64,000 nt of DNA from Calditrichota bacterium. Lineage in GTDB: Bacteria; Zhuqueibacterota; Zhuqueibacteria; Thermofontimicrobiales; Thermofontimicrobiaceae. This document shows positions 17,971-25,414 of this stretch, in pieces. Position 1 is the stretch's first letter, and each line of letters starts with the position of its first letter. The translations under genes were made by a program, and so were the position numbers. The notes beneath the pieces are model-generated. The model did no database searches. It was not told the origin of the DNA and saw nothing but the letters and a program-made list of their open reading frames with translations. The DNA lies in the NCBI GenBank assembly GCA_013152715.1, contig JAADFU010000087.1, positions 4,516 to 68,515 on the forward strand, in the 5' to 3' direction.

Positions 17971-18991
17971 GGCGATATAAAATTTTTCCGATTAATTTTA
18001 ACAATGGCAGCGGCGACTTGCGAAAAACAACGGTGTGCCAACCAGATTCCGGATTTTCTTCCACGATAAATTTATTTTGAGAAAACGAAAATTTGTAATA
18101 ACTTATTTCTTCTTCCTCAGTGCCGAATCCCAATTTGAAACGACGCAAGCCCTGATTTGTGTTTTCCGTCTTGCCAAACCCAAACGTCCGAAAGCCGCGC
18201 TCGGCAAAATATTTGATCGCTTCCCACATCACCAGATGATTGGCGCGCAAATTTAGATATCTTGGATCCGATGCGCCGTATTTGTAGGTTACCTTTCCAT
18301 TGAAATGCAAAAAAACAGAGGCGGCAATAGTTTTGTTCTCTTTCCTGGCGCTAACAATAGTCGCCAGATTTTCGGCGACCAAAAATTGATAAAAATTTTC
18401 AAAAAACATTTTTGGCTGCGGTGGTAAACCGTGTTTCCGCCGCGTCAGGCAATTGAGCCGATAAAATTCTTCCACGCTCGTTAGCGAGTTTTCAAAACAA
18501 ATCTCGAGACTATTTTTTTTTGCTTTTTTGATATTGCGCCGGTGTCCCTGACTGAATTTTTTGTACATCTCTTCTTCACTGCTGAGATGAAGGCGATGAT
18601 TGAAATAGGTCAGAGAGGGCTGTTCTGAAGTGAGAAACTTTTTCCCGCCGCGAATTTCCAGAAATTTCCATCCGCGATTTTTTCCGTGAGCGATGATTTC
18701 CTGAAACGCCCCTTTAAATGTTTTTTGATCAACAGCAAAAGGGGCGCAGAAATCAGTAAAAGGGAGAGCGATTCCGCGTCTGCCGGTTAATCGGCTCCTC
18801 ACTTCCATCACGGGAAGCAAAAAATCGATTTCCCGGCCGACGCCGACGCGAGACAAAAAAAAGGCAGGAGCGTAGCCGTACGACTCGGCTAACACTTGAG
18901 CCCAGTTGCGAGTAAAAAAAATTGATGCTTCCGGAAGCTGAGAAATATTTTCATTCCAATTTTTATGGATAAATGGATTGACTATTTCCAA
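17960..18991 (-). CDS. FemAB-like GNAT-fold N-acyltransferase
   Basis: The 343-residue protein starts at a TTG (18991); no alternative ATG lies near the conserved N-terminus. Family features are ASIFFTRNWAQVLAESYGY, RGIALPFTDFCAPF, KFSQGHRRNIKKAKKNSLEI with its basic stretch, FYRLNCLTRRKHGLPPQPKMF near 155, and the closing FGFGKTENTNQGLRRFKLGFG. This is the closest match in the window to the FemAB-related proteins of exosortase/PEP-CTERM exopolysaccharide loci. It overlaps the deacetylase gene, so deacetylation and re-acylation of the same sugar is an attractive but untested reading. Confidence 0.82.
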   Translation of the reverse strand: MEIVNPFIHKNWNENISQLPEASIFFTRNWAQVLAESYGYAPAFFLSRVGVGREIDFLLPVMEVRSRLTGRRGIALPFTDFCAPFAVDQKTFKGAFQEIIAHGKNRGWKFLEIRGGKKFLTSEQPSLTYFNHRLHLSSEEEMYKKFSQGHRRNIKKAKKNSLEICFENSLTSVEEFYRLNCLTRRKHGLPPQPKMFFENFYQFLVAENLATIVSARKENKTIAASVFLHFNGKVTYKYGASDPRYLNLRANHLVMWEAIKYFAERGFRTFGFGKTENTNQGLRRFKLGFGTEEEEISYYKFSFSQNKFIVEENPESGWHTVVFRKSPLPLLKLIGKILYRHVA

Positions 18992-19079
18992 AACGTTTCT
19001 ATTTTTTAAAATTAGCCTGATTCACGACCGGCTTGGTCATTTTTCGTTTTTTCGCTATTTTGACGAATTAAGGCCGGTT

Positions 19080-19559
19080 CTATTCATTAGTTTTGCGCAA
19101 AACGCGCGCCGGATTCCCGACAACAATCGTGTCCGCCGGAACATCTTTCGTGACCACCGCTCCGGCACCAACGATGGCATTTTCACCGATGGTCACGCCG
19201 GCCAAAATTGTGGCACTGGATCCAATAGATGCGCTTTTTTTGACCAAAGTCGGGATGCAAACCCAATCTTCTTCGGTCTGCATTTCACCATCGGCAGTTG
19301 TGGCCCTGGGATACATGTCGTTGATAAATGTCACATTGTGTCCGACAAAAACATTATCTTCAATAGTCACGCCTTCGCAAATGAAAGTATGGCTGGAAAT
19401 CTTGCAATTTTTGCCGATTTTTGCTCCTTTTTGAATTTCAACAAAAGTACCGATTTTGGAGCCATCGCCGATTCGGCAGCCGTAGAGATTGACAAAATTG
19501 TAGATTTTTACATCTTTTCCGAGTTTAACATCATCCGCAATCGAATTGTGCCTGTTCAT
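19080..19559 (-). CDS. Left-handed beta-helix acyltransferase (WbpD/WlbB-like)
   Basis: From ATG 19559, just after a GGAGG site, the product has about 159 residues. Hexapeptide repeats run through most of it (IADDVKLGKDVKIYNFVNLY, IGDGSKIGTFVEIQKGAKIG, IEDNVFVGHNVTFIND, IGSSATILAGVTIGENAIVG). The catalytic-His-type segment is VFVGHNVTF, and AGAVVTKDVPADTIVVGNPA closes the helix. The pattern matches UDP-2-acetamido-3-amino-2,3-dideoxyglucuronate N-acetyltransferases such as WbpD/WlbB. It should use acetyl-CoA to N-acetylate a nucleotide amino sugar. The dehydrogenase and aminotransferase partners of that pathway are not in the window. Confidence 0.85.
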   Translation of the reverse strand: MNRHNSIADDVKLGKDVKIYNFVNLYGCRIGDGSKIGTFVEIQKGAKIGKNCKISSHTFICEGVTIEDNVFVGHNVTFINDMYPRATTADGEMQTEEDWVCIPTLVKKSASIGSSATILAGVTIGENAIVGAGAVVTKDVPADTIVVGNPARVLRKTNE

Positions 19560-19596
19560 AAGCCTCCGCAATTTTGCGCGTGGTTCACTTGAGCAA

Positions 19597-20898
19597 TTAA
19601 TTGCCAGTAAAGAAGATCAATACCGGAATGGTTTTCAATAAAATTTTTAAATCAAGAAAAAATGACCAGGATTTGACGTACTTGATGTCCAGTCTGACTT
19701 GATCGTCGAAAGTGAGTTTGTTTCTCCCCGATACTTGCCATAATCCGGTGATGCCCGGTTTTACTTCCTGCACGCGGCGTAAATGCCACGGCTCGTAGGC
19801 TTCAACTTCGTAGGGGATTGGCGGTCTGGGACCAATCAAACTCATTTCGCCCTTCAGAACATTCCACAATTGAGGCAGTTCGTCGAGGCTGGTTTTTCTC
19901 AAAAAGCGGCCTATCGCCGTGATTCGCGGATCATTTTTCAGTTTAAATAGCGGGTCATCATTAGAGCCGTTATTGATGGAATCGTACTTACCGCTGATTA
20001 AATTTTGAATATATTTTTTATGAATGTGTTCGTCGTTATTGTTGTACATTGTACGAAATTTGTAAAATTTAAAAAGTTTGCCGTTGAAGCCGACTCTTTT
20101 CTGCGTGAAAATCACCGGACCTTCTGACGTCAATTTAATAACGAGAGCAATTGTGGCAAAAACCGGCGCCAAAATAATCAGAAGCAGAAGAGCCGCAAGG
20201 AAATCGAACACCCGTTTTATTCCCAACTGAAGGTCGTAAATTGTTTTTTCCAGAATATCTGTATTAATGAAATTTCTATTGGCAATTTCCATGATGAGGG
20301 CGCTTCCGTCGTTGCGGCCGACGCAGGCATTAATAAAAGTTGGCAAACTGTTTTGATAATGAAATTTGTTTTTTGAAAACAAACCGGAAACATAATCATT
20401 CGTCCCCTGATTTGGCAGTTTGACGCTGTTTTTGCGCTCATCGATATCATCATCCAATGAACTGTCCGGGAAGGGAATGATTTCAACGGTGAACTCATCG
20501 GGTGTAAATATTTTTCTGCCAGAATTCTCCTGGATGAATTGATTTATTTGCTGATGCAGTATTTTATTGACATATTGAGCGCCTTCGAGGTCCGTCTCCG
20601 GCAGCAAAATGACAATGCGCTCCTTGTTGAACAGGCTGACGGCGTCGGTTTCGCGCAGATTTTTGCAGAACTGCGAGACAAGATTTTTCATCTTGATTTC
20701 TCTCAGAACCAAGTCGTCTGCTTTGCCATCTAAAATGGAAACTATCATGATGGAAGAGGTCGCTTTGAGTCGTTCGGCTCGTCGGCGCTCCAGAAGCAGT
20801 CGATGTTTGAATTGTTCGATTGGAACATAATTTATTTCTGTGCAGGAAAAATCTTGACTGGATGCACTTCTCCCTTTTTTCCAAAATAGAACTCCCAT
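19597..20898 (-). CDS. Initiating polyprenyl-phosphate sugar-1-phosphate transferase with N-terminal degenerate GGDEF-like domain
   Basis: ATG 20898 follows GGAG by 8 nt and gives 433 residues. Residues 220-433 are a bacterial sugar transferase (PF02397, WcaJ/UndPP type): the membrane helix RVFDFLAALLLLIILAPVFA, EGPVIFTQKRVGFNGKLFKF, FRTM, TSLDELPQLWNVLKGEMSL, IGPRPP and PGITGLWQVSGR. It should transfer hexose-1-phosphate to undecaprenyl phosphate and so start repeat-unit assembly. Residues 30-145 resemble a diguanylate-cyclase fold: FKHRLLLERRRAERLKATSS, RETDAVSLF and then NKERIVILLPETDLEGA. The GGDEF signature is replaced by NKERI, but RETD (82-85) sits exactly where the RxxD inhibitory site lies. 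It may therefore bind c-di-GMP without making it (inference). Confidence 0.85.
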   Translation of the reverse strand: MGVLFWKKGRSASSQDFSCTEINYVPIEQFKHRLLLERRRAERLKATSSIMIVSILDGKADDLVLREIKMKNLVSQFCKNLRETDAVSLFNKERIVILLPETDLEGAQYVNKILHQQINQFIQENSGRKIFTPDEFTVEIIPFPDSSLDDDIDERKNSVKLPNQGTNDYVSGLFSKNKFHYQNSLPTFINACVGRNDGSALIMEIANRNFINTDILEKTIYDLQLGIKRVFDFLAALLLLIILAPVFATIALVIKLTSEGPVIFTQKRVGFNGKLFKFYKFRTMYNNNDEHIHKKYIQNLISGKYDSINNGSNDDPLFKLKNDPRITAIGRFLRKTSLDELPQLWNVLKGEMSLIGPRPPIPYEVEAYEPWHLRRVQEVKPGITGLWQVSGRNKLTFDDQVRLDIKYVKSWSFFLDLKILLKTIPVLIFFTGN

Positions 20899-20993
20899 GG
20901 TGCTTTCTCCTATTTTTTTACCCTTCAACCCGTCGTCTTCGCCAAAAAATACCCTAAAAACCTCAGAAAGTCAAAAAAGATATATGGTGCGAA

Positions 20994-23345
20994 CTAAATG
21001 GTGGTGGCTTTTTGATAATATCGTTGATATTTTCTAAACTGTTCATTTCTTTCGGTGTCGTTCAGAACCACGCCGATCACATTTGCGTCAACGCGCTCTA
21101 ATGTTTTTTGCGCGGTAATGATTTCTTTGCGAGGCGTTTTTCCTGCTCTGGCGATGAGAAGCACGCCGTCAGCGACCGAACTCATGAGCCTCGCGATTGT
21201 GGAAACGCAAATGGGAGCCGTGTCGATGAAAATCGCGTCGTATTGTTTTTCCAGTTCAAAAAAGATATTTCGCAGAATGCGCGATGCCAAAAAGTCTGAG
21301 AAATGATACGACGATGATCCGCTCGACAGCAAATCCAGATTCGGCATGCCGGTGCTGGAAATAATTTTTTTGTTTTGAGCTCTAATAAATTCAGAATTAT
21401 GGCTAAAAATATAATCCAATGCGCCAAGCCGCTCGTTGAAAGGACCAAAATCTTCCACAGTATCGATGACTTTTGTTTGTTTCCCATTATTCGGTGACGT
21501 TTTCGCCATTTCCGGATTGGTTTGGTTAACCATGTTTGTTTTAATCACAGCAATCAAATTAATTAACCCCGGTGATTTTTTTTGTTTGAAAATCTGATGC
21601 TGCACCGGGCTCATGACATCGGCGTCGATCAGCAGCGTTTTCATCCCCATGTTCGCGGCGTTAATACTCAGATTTGCCGCGATGAGCGACTTGCCTTCTT
21701 TGGGAATGGAACTGGTAATGAGAATGGTTTTTAACGGCGAATCCATGTTCACCAGCCGCAAGTTTACCGTCAAACCACGAAAGGCGTCAGCGTCGAATGA
21801 TTCCGGTGCCTGCGAGGTTATCAAGCGGCGAACTATTTCGAAAGAACTGCGCCGTTCTTTTGCTTTGTAATATTTATCCCGAGAAAGTGCAGCGTCCGGC
21901 TCGATTTCCGGTATTTCCGCCAAAACTTTCAGCCCGATAGCGCGTTCGGTCTCTTCCGGCGTTTTGAGCGTAGTATCCAGAGCTTCCAGCAAAAAAGCCA
22001 TGCCGATGCCAAAGGTCAAGCCGAAAACGAGCGCGACAAAGGCGATCAGTTTTTTCTGCGGCTTGTAGGGCGAACGCGGCGTCTTCGCCGGATCCAGAAT
22101 GCGAATATTACCCACTTTCTCAGCTTCAGCGATGCGCGCTTCTTCCCGCTTATTCAACAGCATGGTGTAAATTTTTTCATTGACCTCTTTGTCGCGTAAC
22201 AATTTCGCCAGCCGCAATTCCTTGTCTGGTATCGTGTTCAGGTTCCTTTTGTAGGAGGCGATCACCGACTGCAGCGTGTGCACCTGCGCTTGATATGCTT
22301 GGATTTCCACCTCCAGCGAAACCAGCTCTTCCAGATAGCGCTGGATTTGCGTGATCGGGTCCACTATATTTTCGCCGGAAGCGATTTTGAGGCTTTCGGC
22401 CTTTAGATTTTTCTTGGTTTGTTCAATTTGCCTCTTCAAATCCAGTATTTTCGGATGATTTTCATCGTAATTTTGCAACTTCAGCTTGGTGTATTGCGAT
22501 TGCAAATCAACTAATTGTTCTTTCAGTTTCTTCGCCCACGGGCTCGAAATTTCAGTGATGGACGGAACCAAATCTTTTCTTTCCTGAGCCAATTTGGTTT
22601 TGATGAAAGAGAAACGCCTCTGCGTTGCGTCTAAATTCGCTTTTGTTTTATTGTATAAAATTTCCGCCTCAGTGATTCTTTTAAAAATTTCTTCCGCTTC
22701 TTTGTCAATGACAGTGACGTTGCTTCTTTCTTTGAACTGTTTTAGCGCAATTTCAGCGCTATCGAGGCGATTCTTGAACATTGCTAATTGATCTTCGATG
22801 ATCTGGCGTACATTAGAAGTTTCCTCTCGGCGAACTTGCAGATTCCTTTTCTGGAATACATCGGCAACGGTATTGGCGATAACTTTTGCCGCGATCGAAG
22901 AATTTGCTTCAGCCGTAATTTTTATGACTTCGGAATTGGGAACCGGCGTCGCTGAAATGTGCCGCTGAATTTCCGATGCCAGATATTCGTTTCGGTCAAA
23001 CAGTTTGTCCCGTTTTTCCGGCAGGGGAATAGTCATTAAAATTCCCGGCGGCAGTTTGCGCGTTACTTCCTCTGCCATGGCGCGGCTTTTGATTTCTTCA
23101 ATCTGATTAGTGATAAATGTTGCCGGTAAAGTTGTCTGAAACGGGCTAATCAGGGAAACTGGCCCCTGATGCTGCTCAAAAACAATCGTTGCCTGCGCAC
23201 GATAGGCAGGTTTCGTTTTCCAGATATAAAGCGCGCCCAGCGCCAGCGCGATAATGACGCTGACGATGACCAGCCATCTTTTTCTTTTTAAAATGCTGAT
23301 CAAATTTTCAAAATCAAATTGGTACACCTGATTATTTGTATTCAT
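20994..23345 (-). CDS. Wzc-type chain-length regulator with BY-kinase domain
   Basis: The 783-residue protein fuses a Wzz domain to a bacterial tyrosine-kinase ATPase. The first transmembrane helix is at about 24-44 (WLVIVSVIIALALGALYIW). A long coiled-coil periplasmic region covers about 180-400, and the PxxP-type motif KTPRSPYKPQKKLIAFVAL leads into the second membrane helix near 425. The kinase has Walker A ITSSIPKEGKSLIAANLS, Walker A-prime LLIDADVMSP and Walker B YDAIFIDTAPI. The C-terminal tail is short and holds only three tyrosines (RKYQRYYQKATTI) instead of a long Tyr cluster. An insertion of roughly 60 residues follows the Walker A-prime motif. It controls chain length and export together with the SLBB protein encoded just upstream. 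Confidence 0.92.
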   Translation of the reverse strand: MNTNNQVYQFDFENLISILKRKRWLVIVSVIIALALGALYIWKTKPAYRAQATIVFEQHQGPVSLISPFQTTLPATFITNQIEEIKSRAMAEEVTRKLPPGILMTIPLPEKRDKLFDRNEYLASEIQRHISATPVPNSEVIKITAEANSSIAAKVIANTVADVFQKRNLQVRREETSNVRQIIEDQLAMFKNRLDSAEIALKQFKERSNVTVIDKEAEEIFKRITEAEILYNKTKANLDATQRRFSFIKTKLAQERKDLVPSITEISSPWAKKLKEQLVDLQSQYTKLKLQNYDENHPKILDLKRQIEQTKKNLKAESLKIASGENIVDPITQIQRYLEELVSLEVEIQAYQAQVHTLQSVIASYKRNLNTIPDKELRLAKLLRDKEVNEKIYTMLLNKREEARIAEAEKVGNIRILDPAKTPRSPYKPQKKLIAFVALVFGLTFGIGMAFLLEALDTTLKTPEETERAIGLKVLAEIPEIEPDAALSRDKYYKAKERRSSFEIVRRLITSQAPESFDADAFRGLTVNLRLVNMDSPLKTILITSSIPKEGKSLIAANLSINAANMGMKTLLIDADVMSPVQHQIFKQKKSPGLINLIAVIKTNMVNQTNPEMAKTSPNNGKQTKVIDTVEDFGPFNERLGALDYIFSHNSEFIRAQNKKIISSTGMPNLDLLSSGSSSYHFSDFLASRILRNIFFELEKQYDAIFIDTAPICVSTIARLMSSVADGVLLIARAGKTPRKEIITAQKTLERVDANVIGVVLNDTERNEQFRKYQRYYQKATTI

Positions 23346-23360
23346 GAAATTAGCACCTCT

Positions 23361-23897
23361 TTAGTTGCTTCGGCTGTACCAATACCATACTTGCGCCACA
23401 AGAGCGATTTGAGAAATCACCTGAATAATTGTCTGCCAAGCGAACATTTTGTTCCGTCCCACGCGAACAACATCGCCGGGTTTCATGGTCGGCAAAGCGA
23501 TGTTATAATCTTCTTTGTCGAGCAATTTTTTTAAATTTATCTTAATTATTTGCTTCTTATAATATATACGCTTGTCGTTCCTGTTTTGCGAACGAGTTTT
23601 TATGAGATTTTTCACTTCTGCAACATCTAACAATCCGCGGGTGATTTTAATCTTGCCCAAATCGGAAAATTCTGTTGGTCCGCCTGCTTTGGAAATCAAT
23701 TCCAGGACATTGGTATCGTCCGGCACCAAATATTCGCCCGGGTTTTTTACTTCACCGAAAATGTGAACGGTAATAAGCAATCGCTGGTCCGGACCTATCT
23801 GGTATTGATTTTGTTGCAAAACAGGTTCGTTGTTTTGGCAGAGAGCGATTCGGGTGAAAAATAAAAAGAAAAAGAGAAAAGAAGTTTTTTCCATCAT
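23361..23897 (-). CDS. SLBB-domain polysaccharide export protein, short form
   Basis: The 178-residue protein begins with a probable signal peptide (LFFFLFFTRIALC followed by QNN; the Cys could be a lipobox-like site but the consensus is poor). After QIGPDQRLLITVHIFGEVK comes one SLBB-type domain (PGEYLVPDDTNVLELISKAGGPTEFSD ... LGKIKITRG, KPGDVVRVGRN). The C-terminus is hydrophobic and aromatic (WQTIIQVISQIALVAQVWYWY). It lacks the large Poly_export domain and the second SLBB of Wza. It is the first gene of the leftward EPS operon, 15 nt before the Wzc gene. Role: probably couples Wzc to an outer-membrane exporter encoded elsewhere. Confidence 0.82.
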   Translation of the reverse strand: MMEKTSFLFFFLFFTRIALCQNNEPVLQQNQYQIGPDQRLLITVHIFGEVKNPGEYLVPDDTNVLELISKAGGPTEFSDLGKIKITRGLLDVAEVKNLIKTRSQNRNDKRIYYKKQIIKINLKKLLDKEDYNIALPTMKPGDVVRVGRNKMFAWQTIIQVISQIALVAQVWYWYSRSN

Positions 23898-23954
23898 AAT
23901 AAAATAATTCTTGAATTCAAGTGCATATTTTTGAAATTAATTTTATGGCAAATT

Positions 23955-24060
23955 AAAAAAAGCCAATTTAGATAAAAAATAAAATTGAATTAAACAATAT
24001 GATGTACAAAATTAAATTTAGATTCAAAAAAAATTTTGTCATTTTTTCTCGAATTGGCTT
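23955..24060 (-). promoter_or_regulatory. Possible attenuator in the EPS leader
   Basis: Read leftward, AAGCCAATT (24060-24052) is followed 83 nt later by its perfect complement AATTGGCTT (23968-23960), running into a T-rich tail. The layout is that of an intrinsic terminator with a long loop, lying between the promoter and the first EPS gene. The loop is very AT-rich, so competing structures are likely. This is an inference from pairing only. Confidence 0.35.
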
Positions 24061-24156
24061 GTTTAGGAAGAAAGCATCTTGATGGTTGACATCGCGGAGG
24101 CATTTTCTCACGCCGGCGCTTTTCCTCTCCCAAACTTCCACCTGAATTTCAGCTCT

Positions 24157-24179
24157 TTATAATTTAAAATAAATTATAA
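24157..24179. promoter_or_regulatory. 23-nt perfect AT palindrome (possible operator)
   Basis: TTATAATTTA-AAA-TAAATTATAA has two perfect 10-base arms around a 3-nt centre. It lies about 100 nt downstream of the predicted EPS promoter and also contains a second TATAAT on the leftward strand. The shape is similar to Fur/PerR-family operators, and a Fur-family gene exists at 47107. A specific regulator cannot be assigned. Confidence 0.45.
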
Positions 24180-24275
24180 CCTTGAAATAAATGATGCTGA
24201 AATCACGACTTCACAACGCCCCTTGTAAAAAAAAGATGTTTATTGCAGTTAGCAATTTCCCCCTCTAATTTTCTC

Positions 24276-24304
24276 ATTATAATAAAAGAAAACAAGAAAG
24301 TCAA
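24276..24304 (-). promoter_or_regulatory. Sigma70-like promoter of the EPS operon
   Basis: On the leftward strand TTGACT (24304-24299), a 17-nt spacer and a consensus TATAAT (24281-24276) are present. This is the best promoter match seen in the window. Initiation near 24269 would transcribe the long leader and then the whole EPS cluster. Confidence 0.7.
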
Positions 24305-24555
24305 GCGCTTTTTTAAATATTTCAAATTTTTAATCATTGTTTTAGCGATAATTAGCGATGGAAAAAGTCGGAAGTTTCTATGAAAACAAATAAGTTGCAA
24401 TTTCGTAACGAAAATATTGTTGCCCCTGCCAGGACAAGAGAATTATCGTCTGCATTTTTTCAATGTGTAAATCAGCCGGCCTGATCTGATTAAGGATGAA
24501 AACCTTTTCGATTCATATTTTGCATTTTCAATTTTTTTGAAATAGTCGGATAAGG

Positions 24556-25140
24556 CTACTTCTTCTTTTCCCATTTCAGTCGCCGCCAGACACGGGTAAA
24601 GAATCTGTCGCCCGGATTGTTTGGGAAAATTCCTTCTTCGGCGCTCCGGATGTCTTCTATTGAAAAGAAGGCTTTGGGATTAAACGATTGAATATCGTGC
24701 ACAATTTGGGCGATCTCTTTTCTGGGAACGACCATGAAAATGAGTTTCACATGTCCGCGCGCGCCTTCGCCGTGGACAATGGTCACGCCGAACCCCAGTT
24801 TGCGAAATCGATTTATCAGCGGCGTGGCGTCGCGGCGCGTGATGATGCGCACGACCTGAATGCCAATAGCAAGCTTGTTTTCGATGAACATGCCGATGTA
24901 ATTTCCCGTGGCAAATCCCAGCGCGTAACCCAGAAAACAAGCCGGATTATCCAGATTGTTGAAAATTTGTCTGATGGCAATGAGCCAGATCAAAACTTCA
25001 AAAAAACCGAGTACCGCCGAAATTTCTCGCCGACCGCGCGACACGAAAATGATGCGCATGGTGCCGATGGAAACATCCATGATTCTGGCGAGAAAAATCA
25101 ACAGCGGCAGCAACACCCAATTGACGAGTCCCTCGTTCAT
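24556..25140 (-). CDS. UPF0316-family membrane protein (DUF5698 plus DUF2179)
   Basis: The 194-residue protein has three or so N-terminal membrane segments (LLPLLIFLARIMDVSIGTMRI, VLGFFEVLIWLIAIRQIFNN, FLGYALGFATGNYIGMFIE) and a soluble C-terminal DUF2179-type domain (VVRIITRRDATPLINRFRKL, VTIVHGEGARGHVKLIFMVV). This order defines the UPF0316 (YebE-like) family, of unknown function; the C-terminal domain resembles the ligand-binding part of YitT proteins. AAAGGA lies 9 nt before the start. It is unlinked in orientation and spacing to the EPS operon and appears to be a single-gene unit. Confidence 0.88.
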   Translation of the reverse strand: MNEGLVNWVLLPLLIFLARIMDVSIGTMRIIFVSRGRREISAVLGFFEVLIWLIAIRQIFNNLDNPACFLGYALGFATGNYIGMFIENKLAIGIQVVRIITRRDATPLINRFRKLGFGVTIVHGEGARGHVKLIFMVVPRKEIAQIVHDIQSFNPKAFFSIEDIRSAEEGIFPNNPGDRFFTRVWRRLKWEKKK

Positions 25141-25414
25141 GGTTTTGATTTCCTTTTTTCTTTAGTTTCGGGTTTCTAGTTTCGAGTTCAGAGTTTGGGT
25201 CTAAAGTTTCAAGTTCTATGACCAGCGGTATTTTGTTTGGAATTAATCCGTCAGGATTTTATTGCGCAAAATAAACCGATCCGGCAAAAATGAAACCAAC
25301 ACCAAAAGTTGATGTTTTCACCCCTCCCAAAGACAGGCGCGAATCCTAAAGTTTCCGATGTCTAATGACAAAGTACAATTACTTCACCAATTCCGCAAGC
25401 CGGAAACTCAAAAC

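Larger units (their letters stand above)
23898..24555. other. 658-nt intergenic region: leader and promoter of the EPS operon
   Basis: No convincing gene lies here. A 65-codon leftward frame at 24203-24400 has no family features and no ribosome site. The region contains a leftward sigma70-like promoter (24276-24304), a 23-nt AT palindrome (24157-24179), and a long-range 9-bp stem followed by a T-run (23955-24060). Transcription from the promoter would give a leader of about 370 nt before the SLBB gene. I do not recognise a known riboswitch in it. Confidence 0.7.

Noticed and set aside
1-23897. Exosortase/PEP-CTERM system
   Set aside because: FemAB, deacetylase and ligase types occur in exosortase EPS loci, but no exosortase or PEP-CTERM protein is present in the window.
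24203-24400. Leftward 65-codon frame in the EPS leader
   Set aside because: Low-complexity, no ribosome site, and it overlaps the predicted promoter.
25165-25225. Tandem repeat of GTTTC-like words
   Set aside because: Low-complexity only; no regular period and no flanking structure.
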